Source: Portulaca oleracea | Lineage: Eukaryota > Streptophyta > Magnoliopsida > Caryophyllales > Portulacaceae | Length of the DNA: 64,000 nucleotides | Direction: 5' to 3' | Assembly: GCA_029582165.1 (NCBI GenBank) | Contig: CM055870.1 | Coordinates: 4,613,332 to 4,677,331, forward strand | Shown: piece after piece, positions 1-12,661 of the stretch | How positions within the stretch are numbered: position 1 is the stretch's first letter | How the letters are laid out: every line of letters begins with the position of its first letter | Program-made: the position numbers and the translations under genes | The notes under the pieces: model-generated | Told to the model about the DNA's origin: nothing | Seen by the model: the letters and a program-made list of their open reading frames with translations, nothing else | Databases searched by the model: none

Positions 1-620
1 CAAAAAATATCCATATCTTCATAAAAACTTGTCAATTTATATTTCCACCTGCATTACTATTTGTTTTAAATAACTAGCATCTCCATATTTTTTATTTGGT
101 ATCAGAGCAAATATTAATGCCGAACATATAGTAATTCTTTAAAACAAATTATCAAAGCTTGTCAATGAAAAATATGGAGATGCTAATTCTTTAAAGGGAA
201 GTTGGATTTAAATAATCTGAACTTTGGGTCATAATATACTAAATAATCTGAACTTTAGATTTGGTTCTAAATAATCTGAATTTTGGCCCCCTTGGATTCT
301 AATAGCACGCCACCGAGTTAAGCTGAACTTAACTCGACGGGATGGCAATTGTAAGCTGACATGGCACAACCAAAAATCCCAGGCACGTGCCTCCGTCGCC
401 ACGTCATCCCGCCATTGAATTAAATTCGGTGGTATGCTACTAGAATCCAAGGGGATCAAAGTTAAGATTATTTAGAAGCAAATCTAAAGTTCAAATTATT
501 AGTCTACTATGACCCAAAGTTGAGATTATTTAAATTCAATTTCCCTACTTTAAAACAAATAGTAATGCAGGTGGAAATATAAATTGACAAGTTTTTATCA
601 AGGTGGGGATATTTTTGCAA
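1..620. repeat. Outer inverted repeat (foldback) flanking a MITE
   Basis: Bases 1-72 are nearly the reverse complement of 550-620. The shared core reads CAGGTGGAAATATAAATTG on the right arm. The arms enclose a separate 350-bp MITE at 196-545 and extra spacer, so this is a foldback element with a second element inserted in it. The left arm runs off the window edge, so the true end and target duplication cannot be seen. There is no coding potential. Confidence 0.6.
196..545. mobile_element. MULE-type MITE with 9-bp target duplication
   Basis: The ends are inverted repeats, GGGAAGTTGGATTTAAATAAT at the left and its near complement ending TTCAATTTCCC at the right. Most of the 350 bp folds on itself. 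It is flanked by TTCTTTAAA (187-195) and TACTTTAAA (546-554), an 8-of-9 match, the 9-bp duplication length typical of Mutator-like elements. The terminal pattern (GGG..TTGGATT..AATAAT..GAACTTTGGG) recurs in the Pack-MULE-like element at 23,325. Confidence 0.72.
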
Positions 621-1955
621 TTTTACATAATCTTGGGGATTTTGTAATAAAACTAAAAGATAATTTGTCACTAGAAAATAGGTACTACAAAATATAGGGT
701 ACCTAGAAATTATTTTCAATAATATGGTCCCCTAAAAATAGATATCGCAAAACATAGGTACCTCTCAGTAATTTATTGTAGAATTTACCATAAATTTATC
801 AATATTATACAAATTTATCAATGCATCTGAAAAGTCATCAGATAACTAATTGATATTCTTTAATACAACTCGAGAATCTAAGTAGATCCACTGCAATATA
901 TGGCATAACTAATTAATTTTTTTTCAATATAACAGAGACGAAGTTGGAAATTATATTTGGGGGGCATATATAAATTTATTGGTTTTACCTAACGACAATA
1001 CTAAAAATTTAATCACTTTCACATATTTCATAGCACTATTTACTTCAAATATATATTATATGTGAAAAGTTGACTGGGGCAATAGCTCGATTCAGCCCCG
1101 TAATGGCTTCGTTCTTGTGATACAAGTGGAGGACCTGTATCCATCGTCTCCTATTAAAATGTCTCATTAAATCTCCTGTTATTTATTTCCCATCAAATAC
1201 TAGGTAGTTAACTTCAAAATATTTGGTCAATTGAAACAAGTGTTTCCAAATTGCACAATTTATGGGTGATTAGATTGTTGCGTCGGACCCTACCACACCT
1301 CGCTGTCGCATGTCGCATGGGTAGGTTTCAATTCAGAGATTTTGATCTCGGTAATTAAGGTTCGAATCTCACAGAAAATACGAAATAAATAGATAAAAGA
1401 TAATGGATTGATGAATCTTACTTATTATGAACTATTTGATACTCACTCATTAGTTGTCACCCTCAGCATATCTTATTTATGGATCGGATATTTTTGAAAT
1501 AGGGGCATAGTAAATAAACATATTTATCTTAAAAAGAACAAAGAGCATACATATAGTTAGAAAAATTGATGGAATATTAATGTAACACAGTATACTGGTT
1601 AACGACTACTAACCAACCGTTATCGAACTTCCAAGTTGTAAGTGCGCGCATGCAAGTGACATAATAATCATACACATACAATTTATTGAGTACCCAAACC
1701 TAATTACGACCATAAAAATAAAAATTAATATCCACGAACATTTCAAACTTTTCTTCTCACAAAAACGTGTATTCAGTTTAACAACAATTTGCGCAAGTCA
1801 AATGATTTTTTTAAAAAAAATTGATATTTTGAAGTTTATTTGATAATCCAAAAGCAATATTGGTACCTTTTCTTGAGGAATTTTTTTTTCGATGGCGAGG
1901 AAAATATTGATATAGTTAAATGACCAAAATGTGTTTCTTAATTAATAAATGAATT
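621..1955. other. AT-rich intergenic DNA
   Basis: I see no gene, RNA gene or clear repeat structure here. The sequence is AT-rich with stops in all frames. Confidence 0.6.
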
Positions 1956-2160
1956 AAGGCCCTATTTTTTTCTGCGGTATTTTGCGATGTGGTATGGTGG
2001 GGTGTGGTGGAATTGTGGTAGGTTATTGGTATGTGGGGTAGGTGAGGAGAGATAATGTGAAAAGTAGAGGAGAGAGAAGAGTGAGGAGAGAGAAAAGTAA
2101 TGATTTGTGTGGCTATGGTGGTAATGAATACCATGATTCTTGGCCATGAGAAAAGAACTG
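1956..2160. mobile_element. Truncated copy of the GGCCCTGTTCTTTT MITE family
   Basis: It begins AAGGCCCTATTTTTTTCTGCGG and carries the family's inner motifs (GGTTATTGGTATGTGGGGTAGGTGAGG, purine-rich stretch, AGTAATGATTTG). The right end is degenerate (AAAAGAACTGGACC). The same family recurs at 42,583, 53,681, 54,018, 54,390, 55,117 and 58,830. Confidence 0.6.
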
Positions 2161-3261
2161 GACCTTAGTTAGTTAGAAATTAGAACATTTAGTGAAACAG
2201 AAAAGATAGAGAGGGATAAAACAATTGATAAAGATAGAATTGATAATTTAGCAGTGATAGATACAAGGAATAATAATTGTCAGTATAATTATGTAGAATC
2301 TATACTTATGTAAGATTCGAAAAGATTCAAGATAATTTCTTTATAGCATTGTAGATTGGTGTGTTGGTGAGATAGGTTGGATAAAGTGGATAAAGTTGAA
2401 TGAAGCGAGTGGGATAGAATGAAGGTCGATGGATTAATGTGTAGTAGGTGAAAAAAAGAAGACAAATTTGAAGATTTAATCTTGTTTTGTTGTTTTTGCT
2501 ACGTAGTGTAATTTGTCGGTTTTGATTTATTCTGCTGTAGTATGTTTGTTTTGAGTTGTTTTTCGCTGGTTCAACTAATTTGTTGTTCAATCTCTTGCCT
2601 GTATTTTAAACTATAAACAATCAGATAAAAAATATGATAGGTTAATAAAGTAGAAATATGTACATAAGAACATGGCCAAATTATAAGGAAACTATAAAAG
2701 ATAATTTATTTAAAGTTGAAAGTTGATTAAAAATGGGGACACAAATTACATGAATAGTATATAAAATAAAAAATTAAGGCTATAGTTATGAAGAAATTTA
2801 TGAAGTTTAAAAATAAGCAAACACAGAATACAAGGGGCCAATGGACCATTTTTTGGTAGGAGGTACAGAACCTTCCAGCCTACATCCAGCTTATTCTCCT
2901 TAAAAAAGAAAAATCCAGAAAGAATATCAATATCAAACCAATAATTCATTACTGCACCTTTTTATTTATCCATAAATCAATTCATTCATTTCTTTTATTT
3001 TATCATATCTTGAATTTCTGGGGAAGAAAAATCAAAACAAAAACACTGGCAAAAAAAAAAACTATAAAATCCAAAATGGGCATGACCTACCAGTTGCTGT
3101 ACTACAATTCGTTGATACTCGGACCCACGTAAATTCATGCATTTCTCAACAACGAGTCAAAAATCGACACGTGGATCCAGCTAAAAAATCAAGGGTATTA
3201 AATTATTTTTAAAATATGAATAAATCTATAAATAAAGAGAAATAAAAAGATAAGTTTAGTA
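2161..3261. other. AT-rich intergenic DNA
   Basis: No gene or strong repeat was recognised. Short reading frames here have no recognisable motifs. Confidence 0.55.
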
Positions 3262-3521
3262 CTCCCTCCTCCGTTTCATATTAAGTGTGATAATTTTGAC
3301 TTTAACGGTCTCCAATATCATTCTTTGGTTGGTAATTTCTTGTATAATATGTTATTAACAATTGCAATATTATACTTGTATAATAGTATTTTTTGTTACG
3401 AATATAATTATAGTAATCTTATATAGCAATTCATTGTATATATTGAGAAATTTATGGTCAAAATTTGTAAAATTTGATTACACAATTTCCAAAGACGATG
3501 ATTAATATGGAACGGAGTGAC
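3262..3521. mobile_element. Stowaway-like (Tc1/mariner) MITE
   Basis: It starts with CTCCCTCCTCCGTTTCATA after a TA and ends with TATGGAACGGAGTGAC before a TA. CTCCCTCCGT termini with TA target duplications are the hallmark of Stowaway MITEs. It sits about 370 bp upstream of the lipase start codon, inside its probable promoter. Confidence 0.75.
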
Positions 3522-3895
3522 TAGTTGATTGGCTACAACCTTGTGTTAATAACTTGTGAGAAAATTGTGGCAATTGCTTAACCCTCTTTTACAATAAACA
3601 ACTACAAATATACAACACATTACACAATACAATACATCATCCACTTCAACAACAAAGAGAGAGAAATCAGAGAAGAAAAAAAAGGGGGGGATTGAATTGA
3701 ATTTGTTGCTGGGTTTTAATTTTCAATTCAATTTCAGTTCATTCTTCCCCCTTTTCTTGACCTAAAGTTTTTCAGTTTGAACAGAAAAGGTGAGTTTTTC
3801 TGGGGGGTTTAAATTGGGAGTGTTCATCTTTGAAGGCGAAACAGAAACATAAGTTCTTTCCTTCATTTAGGGTTTTCGAAATTAGGGCAAAAAAG

Positions 3896-6800
3896 ATGAT
3901 CGGATTATGGATAAGCTCGCTGCAATTAGTGGAGTTGTTCGTGAGTTCTTGGGTTCATTTGTTGTATGGGTTTTACATATTTAGCACTGCCATCGCGTAT
4001 GATTTGTCACAAGTCATGTATGATTACTTCAAACCCAACATTAATACAGAGATTAAGGAGGTTAATCACCCCGTAAATTCTTCATCTGTTGATGATTTGC
4101 CACCCATTGTTTTGGTTCATGGGATTTTTGGCTTTGGTCAAGGGGTAAGCTCTTCTAATTTCTCTCACTCTGAAACTAATTCTTCATCTGGGTTTTGTGT
4201 TTTTGAAGCATTTTGATGATTTGGTGATGAATTGCCATCTGGGTTTTGTGATTTTGAAGCAATTTTGATGATTTGGTGATGAATTGTCATCTGGGTTTCT
4301 GAGTTTTGGGCATTTTTTTGGCAGAGATTAGGAGGGTTGTCTTATTTTGCTGGAGCAGAGAAGAAGGATGAGAGGGTTTTGGTCCCAGATTTGGGTTCTC
4401 TGACCAGCATATATGACAGGTTTGTATTTTTGGGTATGCTTGTGGTAAATTTGCTGTTCATGAGTGAAATTTTGAAGGGTTTTATTAAAATTTGTGTTTT
4501 GGTTTTCAGGGCTAGAGAATTGTTCTACTACTTGAAAGGTGGTCAGGTTGATTATGGTGAAGAACACAGCAGAGCTTGTGGGCACTCCCAATTTGGAAGA
4601 GTCTATGAACAAGGTTTGTGTTCAGAAAACTTGTATAAAGTCTATATGTGGTGGTATTTATCATCTGGGTATTTATATTTGCATGTTATTAGTTACATAG
4701 TAGTAGTATAATGAGGTGGGTCTTCTAATGATATACAGGGCACTATCCTGAATGGGATGAAGATCACCCTATTCATTTTGTGGGACATTCAGCAGGAGCT
4801 CAGGTTGTGAGGGTTTTGCAGCAAATGCTTGCTGATAAGGTCAGTTAAAATTTCTCATCTTTGTTTACCTTAAGATTGTGATGAAACTAAAGCTTAGATT
4901 ATTATGGTTTATGGCTATGTTACTTCGACCCTTCATTTTCCCTGCCGTACCCCCTTGATACCCTGACAAGGGTATGACATTCGACACTTCAAATTACAAT
5001 GAAAATGCATAAAATTTCTTTAAAATAGCCGAGTCCGACACCCATGTCTGTGTCCAATATGGACATGCGTACCCGAGTCCGAGTAACATAGGTTTGTGGA
5101 CTAAAATCAAATGTACTAATCTTCCATGAAGTAGTAGGTAGTGAACGATTCAGTGCGTGCTAAGATTGCTACATCATACCCCCTGATCCTATTTTACAGA
5201 GGGTATTTTGGGGTATTGGATTACCTATGCATGATTATTTGATGACCAAAAGAGTAGTTGTGCCGTGCTTCGCCGTATGACAGGTTTGACAGGGTGATTG
5301 TATTTTCATTGGTTTTAGGCATTCAAGGGGCATGACACTTCTCCAAACTGGGTTTTGAGCATCACATCGCTATCGGGAGCATTCAATGGGACAACAAGAA
5401 CTTATTTTGATGGAATGCAGTGAGTTTCCCAATCTTTCATTTCAGTTACTCATTTATTATCTCCCCAACCACTCCTAATTCCATCCTCCTTGACAGCTTC
5501 TTTCGGCCCTTAAACACTCACCACTTCCATTTTGGTAATCGCAAATTCTAGACGGTCTCACGTAACTTATTGTGAGACGGACTCTTTATAGAATGACCTT
5601 TTAAATATTTTACTATGATAAATTAGTAATACTAGAATGACTTTTTAACACGAATGTGACTAATAATTTATCAAGGGATGACTTTAATTAGAGTCATAAA
5701 AAGTCACCACAAAACATACGTCTCGTGATAAATTTATGGTGAGACGGTCTCACATCAGACTTATCGGTTTTGTAATCGATTTCAGGCCCGAAGATGGAAG
5801 GACAATGAAACCCATATGCTTGCTTCAGCTCTGTCGGTTAGGGGTGATCATATACGACTGGTTCGACATCCCTTGGCTAAAGAACTACTACAATTTCGGG
5901 TTTGATCACTTCAACATGTCATGGAGGAAGATCGGCGTGTGGGGTTTGGTGGACTGTCTCTTGGGAAATGCAGGCCCTTTTGCTTCAGGAGATTGGATTC
6001 TTCCTGACCTAACAATCCAGGGATCCATCCGGCTTAACTCCCACATACAAACTTTTCCGGATACTTATTACTTCAGTTATGCCACGAAGCGAACCAGACA
6101 GTTGTTGGGTTTTACAGTTCCATCGGGTATTTTGGGGATCCATCTGCTGCTGTTTATCCGAGTGTTGCAGATGAGCCAGTGGCGCCACCCGGCAGATGTT
6201 CCTCCCCCGTACAAGGGCTACAGGTTTGCATCTTTCCCCTTTATGTCAGCTTGCTGGTAAGGTTGGGTGAGTTTGGGTAAAAGTTGAAACCTGAGTGCTG
6301 AAATGTGGGTAAAAATGGGTAAATTCAGGTTGAGTTGGGTTGGGTTAATGGGCTGTTTACCCCTCTAGAGAACAGAGCCGGAAGAGGTTGGGTAAGCTTA
6401 GGTAAAAGTTGAGAACCTTGAGTGTTGAAATGTAGGTAAATTTGGGTTCGGTTGGGTAAATGGGGTATTTACTATTGAGAACATAGCCAGGAATGTGACA
6501 CTTCTGTGAATCATTTTAGATTGCTTTTGTAGGATTCACATTAATGCAAGCTATGTTACTTAAACTTGGGTATGGGTATGTGAAACGAGCATATGTGGTC
6601 CAAGAGTGCATTTTCAAGAAATTTTCCCCATCTTCATTTTAATTTGAAGTGTCATGCGTTGTACCCTTACCTAAATAAATGGGCTGACATAGGTACGTCA
6701 GATAAGATGAAGGGTCAGTCGGAGTAACATAGAATGTCGCTTTTGAGTTTGACGCCAACCGTTTGTTATAACTAAATCAATGCATTCATATGTATTGTAG

Positions 6801-7945
6801 GGATGAGGACTGGTGGGATAACGATGGAGCACTGAACACAATATCCATGATGTATCCTCGGATTCCAGTGGAGCATCCGCATCGTCTGGTCAGAAAGGAT
6901 TCAGATTGTCACCCAATGCAGCCTGGTATATGGTGCGTTGTCTCGTCTTTTGCCCTTCTCGTTGCGCACTTATGCATTATTATTATTATTATTATTATAA
7001 GTATTATTACAGACAGATTTTGGTAGTCGGGAATGTAGATCTAGTAGAAGCTTGCTGATGTCGATGAACTGTGTGTTAATGACATACACTGGCATAGAAT
7101 GAAGATCTATCTTATCCAGTGATGGGAGGGGGAAGTAATTGGAAGTTTGGGAAGATAATGTAGTTTTTATGATTTATCTGACATTGCATTTGGTTCTTTT
7201 ATTTATTGTCTGGGTTGGAAAAATTGCATGTGCTGTGTGTTTTTATAGAATCTGGACTGTTGGGTACTTGAGTTTTTAGTCGCGGTTTTGTGAAAAATTC
7301 TTCTGGGCTTATTTTTTTAACTTTTATTATGAAAACGTATGTGTGTGCGTTTTGACGAAATTATTTTGAACTTATTTTTCTAAACTTTACTCATCTAAAC
7401 TTATTTTTCTTTTTTGAAAAAAAAAAGTTGGAGAGAACCGGGTTTATTGTAATTCGGTCACCTTGTCCAGACATGACCGCTAACCCTAATGACTGAATTT
7501 GGTCTGATAATGCCAAAACTACGAAAAAAACCATTCAAATTTTGGGTTCAGTCATTGTCTGAATGACTGAAGAGCCAAATTTCATCATAAATTCTGTCAA
7601 CCAGAATTTCCATTCGGTCATGGCTGAACAACCAAAGTTTAAATTCAGACCCAGTTTCAACATATTTTTAGTTTTTTACCAACGCTATGTGCTACATAAC
7701 CAAAATATTGTGATGTGTTTCGTGTCAAGTTAATGAGGAAACTAATGTTGGATGGAAAATGCAGGTACTACAAGATCATAGAAGGAGATCACATTCTGTT
7801 CATAGTGAACCGGGAGAGAGCCGGGGTTGAATTCGATTTGGTTTACGACAGCATCTTTGAGCGTTGTAGGAAGCATGCCTTTAGGAAGAACCCTCAGATG
7901 CTACCCAACCACATCCACCACCAACACCAAGCTGTTGTTAGTTAA
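3896..7945 (+). CDS. Alpha/beta-hydrolase, triacylglycerol-lipase-like protein
   Basis: Eight exons join in frame: 3896-4144, 4325-4419, 4510-4613, 4739-4839, 5319-5419, 5786-6223, 6801-6932 and 7765-7945, giving 466 residues. All junctions are GT/AG. Residues 1-35 are hydrophobic, a likely membrane anchor. The oxyanion-hole motif LVHGIFGFG is near residue 73. The nucleophile elbow GHSAG is near 165-169. NDGALNTISM in exon 7 matches the aspartate region, and GDHI in exon 8 the histidine region, of bacterial family I.5 lipases. The product resembles the Arabidopsis At1g10740/At1g23330 type, so hydrolysis of an acyl ester is expected, but the substrate is unknown. An in-frame TTG at 3830 lies upstream; the ATG at 3896 fits the family start. 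Introns 5 and 6 contain repeats. Confidence 0.9.
5551..5753. mobile_element. Foldback MITE in lipase intron 5
   Basis: It begins GACGGTCTCACGTAACTTA and ends TATGGTGAGACGGTCTCAC. GAGACGG motifs appear in both orientations at each end. It lies within intron 5, 33 bp upstream of exon 6, close enough to affect acceptor context. Confidence 0.65.
6255..6485 (+). repeat. Tandem duplication in lipase intron 6
   Basis: Two copies of a segment of roughly 110 bp follow each other. Both contain GGTAAAAGTTGA, GTTGAAATGT, GGTTGGGTAA and an AGAACA.AGCC.GGAA end. The TTTACCC/GGGTAAA-rich wording resembles the MITE family at 16,854 and 42,885. Confidence 0.6.
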
Positions 7946-8447
7946 ACATTACAGTTTTTTCTGTTGGAGATGTTAGGGTTAGTTTCCCCTCCTTTTGGTG
8001 GGTGGGTGGGTGTAGGATAATGTAAATGTAACATACAATACTCTAAAATTCTTTCTATCTCAAATCTAGATTCAGGGCTTATGTGTTCATTCAATTTACG
8101 TTCCGAGTAGATATAGTTACACCTCTCCTCCAGTATAATATTATTACATGCATCTAGAGTTTATGCTTCAGGGTATGTGCAAGTGAACAGTTCTACCATT
8201 CAAAGTGAACAATTTAACATATGCAAGTGAACAATGACTCTATTTGCCGCACAAATTCCAAGAGTATGTGATAAATTACACCCCCATTTAGGTCGGAGGT
8301 TTTGAAAACCAAATCCGAACTAAAGCCATATAAATTTCAGTTTGGGTTATATGGTTAACCAAAGCCCAAAACTATTTTTGGGCTTGTGTTCATATACGGG
8401 TTGCCACAGCCCAATGAACTCACACGTCTACAATTCAACAGGGAAAA
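7946..8447. other. Lipase 3' UTR and intergenic DNA
   Basis: The lipase 3' UTR follows the stop at 7945. No AATAAA is obvious close to it. The rest is AT-rich with no recognised feature. Confidence 0.4.
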
Positions 8448-8560
8448 TTGGATTTTAATAATCCTCAGTTTGGTCAAATTGTACAATAATAAATTTTTTT
8501 TTTTTTGCATTCTAGTGGTTCCTAAAAGAATCAAAATTTTATCTTAGCGGGACAACTAGA
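8448..8560. mobile_element. Solitary end of a MULE-like MITE
   Basis: AGGGAAAATTGGATTTTAATAATCC, followed by ACAATAATAA, matches the terminal 50 bp of the MITEs at 21,310 and 21,828. No matching right end is visible, so this is a remnant. Confidence 0.5.
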
Positions 8561-9062
8561 AATGAAAATCCTCCGACCCAAACCTGAATCAATGAACCAC
8601 AATATCTTCGATCCGGGTTTTAAAACCTAAAATTGTTCCCTTTTCGATTTGGGTACTCAATATTTGGATTTTGTTTCGGGTTTTTGAGTTTGGATATTTT
8701 TGAACAACCCTACCTCTCAAGGAAAGCATAATTGTCCACCAAAAAATTTATGAATACCAGAATTTAAATGCTCATAGAAAAAACATCGAACTCTTGCAAT
8801 CCTACAATCCGACAATACTATCCTCTTGATAACACAGACAATGACATACATATGACGCCAATTTCAAACATGTATGGTCCCTCTAATGAACAATAATAAA
8901 AAAATCTAGGAGCAATGTGAGCCATCAACTTTTTTTTTTTTTTTTTAAAATTCTATTTGCTAGATTTCAAATTGGTACATATAGATGTGTTTTTTTATGA
9001 TTGTAGCCTAGTAGGAGGTAACATAGTCACCAACTCTTGCTTCATCTTCCTCAATGTACTCA

Positions 9063-9070
9063 TATAAATA
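9063..9070 (+). promoter_or_regulatory. Probable TATA box of the TAR-like gene
   Basis: TATAAATA lies 51-58 bp upstream of the ATG at 9121, which leaves room for a short leader. It is the only such match near the gene start. Confidence 0.45.
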
Positions 9071-9120
9071 AAGGTTCAAGCTCATACAATTGAATGTCAT
9101 AGAGCGAAAATGAGAAAAAA

Positions 9121-11525
9121 ATGGGCATCAGAGTTGGAACATTCGCAATAGTGAGAGAAATTTCGCCACGTTTGATGGGCGCCATAAATGCTCCCTCACC
9201 GATGTACTGCCTTTCCTCACTCGCCCCATTGCCACATCAGAAGGAAGCCGCCGCATCGCCACCTCAGCACGAAGCCGCTCCGTGCTTCACTGCTTCAAGT
9301 GGTCACAATGCAAGTAATGGTCACTTGCTTCATGAAGATGTGGTTGATCTTGAATTGTAAGTGCTGCCTACACTAACTCCTCATAATTATTGCCAAATTG
9401 ATGAAGTTCAAGTATAAAATCAAAATTTGATTTTGGCCCAAGTAACACTTGATTTTGTTTGAATACTGCTTTATGTATCACATGGTAGCTTACGTAGCAG
9501 ATAACTGTTCAAACAAAAGTCGTGTTTGGTAAATCTAGTGGACGGATCAAATTAATCCGATCTGCAAAATGTTAACTAACAAGTGATCTATATGGGGGCA
9601 TGGCAGCGGTGATCCAAGAATGTACTATCCGTATTGGAAGAAGTTGGATGAAGAATGCTCGGTAACGATTAAAGCATCAGAATTTATGACCTATTATGCC
9701 GATGAAGAAAGCGAGACCACCTTTTACCAGCTGCCCAAATTCACCGATGCCATCCGACAGTCTCATCGCGTGGTAGGAAACGCTGTCACTGAGGGTCGAC
9801 ATATCATCGTAGGGACCGGAGCTTCTCAGCTCGTTCCCGTTGCTCTTCGAGCCATGGCCTCCTCCCTCAATGCCAATGCCAACACTAACAAGAAAATACC
9901 TGTTGTTTGTGCTGAGCCTTACTACGCGGTAACTTACTAACTACATGCTTAGGACATCATTTTCATACATAGTACTTTTGTGTCAATTGGACCAGGTCGG
10001 ACAATTCTCTAAATTCGAGTGAAAACTAATCCCTGATCATACTCGGATTTTCCCAAGGGTCCAGTTATAAATTAAATTCATCACCCGACTACTAATCCCG
10101 TATGCGTTTCTTTCTTACACCTCCCACATTTATGGCTTCCTTGCTTGATGGGCAGCTTTACAAAGATGCAATAGTGGAAGAGCGGTCGGAAATCTTGCAA
10201 TGGGGAGGGGATGCCAAGACATACAAATTCAAAGAGGAAACAGAGGCATACATCGAAATCGTGACAACCCCAAACAACCCAGATGGTAGATGTCGAAACC
10301 CAGAGGTGAATAGAAGAGGTGGCCTGGTTTTATATGACCTTGCCTATTATTGGCCTCAGTATACTCCCATTACAACTGCAGCCGATTATGATGTCATGAT
10401 CTTCACCTTGTCTAAGGCTACTGGCCATGTCGGCTCCCGTATCGGGTTAGTTCATTTAGTTCCTTGTCTACTCAAATATCTTCATTTTGTATAACCGGGT
10501 AAACTTGGTCCATTGGGCCCCTATCCAAAAGATAACCACCAATACCGGGTGAGAACCAAAATGCTTAAATCAAGTGTAACCCATCAACCTCACATTCCAG
10601 CGATGGGAGAGTTTTTAAATCGACAGAATTGACACTTAGCTACTACCTCTTTGATTCAATCTCTACACTATACACATGACAGAAGTACCATCATAGCCTC
10701 ATAGGTGGACAAAACTTGTATGGTTAATAAACTAATATGCGAATTCTGTGGCTACAAATATGAAAAGTTGGGCGATTGTCAAGGACCGAAAGATAGCAGA
10801 GAAAATGTCGAATCACATAGGGTTGATGAGCAATGGAGTATGCCACGAAGGCCAGTTTCGAGCAACAAAGATTCTAGATCACATTGTTAATTACTATAGT
10901 AATCGTCCGAATAGTACTGAGAGAAAGTTGCAGCCTGGTCTAAGTAGAGCAGCCGATGATGATGATGAAGGATTCTTTGAATTTGGGCACCGGGTGTTGG
11001 CTCAGTGATGGCGGAGGCTAAGAGATGTGGTCAAACGGTCCGGAGGAACCTTAAGCCTCCTAGACACCTCTCGAGAGTATTGCGACTTCATGAAAAAGCA
11101 CACTTCTCCAAATCCAGGTACTTAATTAGGGCTTGTTCTCTTTAGCTTTTTTTTTTTTTTTCCTTTTTACCAGAATCAGCATCTTCATGCACCACTATGC
11201 ATGTGCACCACTATGCATGGGGCAAATGCTGCCTATACTTGAATCCCCTCAGGCCTCGCGTTAGCGGGACTATACTGATGTATGTTGGTGTTGTCTCATG
11301 GCTATACATGGTGCATGGTATGATGGAGCAGCATTTGCATGGATGGAGTGCAAAACAAGCGGAAATGCTGCAAAGCTAATGATGGACCAACTGAAGATCC
11401 GTGTAGCAAGTGGGCCGAGGTTTGGTTTGAGCATATCTCCGAAATATGTGAGAGTTAACATGACATGCAGTGAAAAATGCTTCGCGCTCTTCCTTCAAAG
11501 GCTCTCCTCATTTCAACTACACTAG
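9121..11525 (+). pseudogene. TAA1/TAR-family tryptophan aminotransferase gene with an in-frame stop
   Basis: Five exons keep phase: 9121-9356, 9607-9928, 10156-10445, 10768-11117 and 11329-11525. Family landmarks are FGDPRMYYPYW, VVGNAVTEG, GTGASQL, TTPNNPDG, YDLAYYWPQYTPIT, the PLP-lysine motif TLSKATGH and the C-terminal SPKYVRVNM. Intact members convert tryptophan to indole-3-pyruvate in auxin synthesis. A TGA at 11006-11008 interrupts exon 4, between GHRVLAQ and WRRLRDVV, where relatives have a coding residue. A CGA to TGA change would explain it. The predicted product loses about a third of the enzyme. The first exon (about 78 residues, Ala/Pro/His-rich) is unlike the family, and the acceptors of exons 4 and 5 have weak pyrimidine tracts. 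A sequencing error or readthrough is possible, but pseudogene is the simplest reading. Confidence 0.75.
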
Positions 11526-12661
11526 AGATCCCTCGTTTGTCATGCCTATGAATCGAGGGATTGAGGGATGGACATTGCTTGAGGCCGAAACTTTCTTCTT
11601 TGGCATCAAGGTCTTACCATAATTTACTAGTCAGTGAAAATGTAAAAGATTCAAAAAGTCGTCATAAAAGGGGTTCGTCTCACCATAATTTTGACGTGAA
11701 ACAGTTTCACCCTAGAATTTGCGGGGTTGACACTAAAGGCAGCCTACCACTACCATTGCTTCAACCTTTTCCTTCAAAGGCTCTCGATCTCATCTCTTCA
11801 ACAACGACTATGATTATGAGTTCAAGCCGTCACAAGGCTCCTAGAAGCACACCAACAATTCCGACCGTGAAAATGTAGCCATGAGATTAAACCTTGTTTG
11901 CTAAGGAAGATAAGACCTCCTACCCCATGCTACTTGAGCTACTAGCTCTTGGGCATGACCTATCATAACATATGCTGCAACTTTCTGATCCATAGTTACT
12001 GGGAACAAGCGTTCTAAAGTCAAAACTAGACTAAATGTGTGTAAAATTAGCGACTCGCATTCCGGGACTAACGTACCGTGAAGCATTCTTGGTAACTATG
12101 TTCTGATCAACTAATAATCCCAGCAATCATACTACATACTATATTTCTAAAGATTTGAGTTTAAAATCACCCACAAAATAAAAAGGGAAACAGAAGCAAG
12201 AAAAGGGTAACAAACAAGAGAACTGTATACAAAATGTTTCCACATTCAAAGTTTCAACACAAAAGAAAATGGGAAATCTAGAAAAAGAGAAAATAGGCAT
12301 TTGGCAGAAGAAATTACATAGTTTACAACAATCATAATTCTCTTACAACCACCAGTTTGAGACGCATGACCAGAATTGAAGCGCAAAAGTCTGTCAACCG
12401 ATATAATTCACATCAACAAATGAAAATTGATGCAAATTCAAAACTAAAAAGATATTTCGAAAAAAATATCAAATGAAGCACCATTGCATTCTTGAGACAT
12501 AGGTTTCCTTTGAACTTAAATTTGCTCGCAGTTCAAAACGGGATAGGAGACAGATTCTACAGAAAATATACCTCTATGAAGACCATTCTTCTCCAGATGT
12601 ACCACAAAGAGCATAAGAGTGTGCCTGCTAACGCTTTGATCACCTGTCGGGAACTCTATTT
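11526..12661. other. Convergent intergenic space
   Basis: It lies between the ends of the TAR-like gene and the AP-1 mu gene. TTCCTTCAAAGGCTCTC, from the last TAR-like exon (about 11,499), recurs at about 11,770, suggesting a small local duplication. The remainder, including the probable AP-1 mu 3' UTR, shows no gene. Confidence 0.45.

Noticed and set aside
11561..11878. A possible extra exon or small gene after the TAR-like gene.
   Set aside because: There are no family motifs; only a short repeat of the last exon's TTCCTTCAAAGGCTCTC is present.
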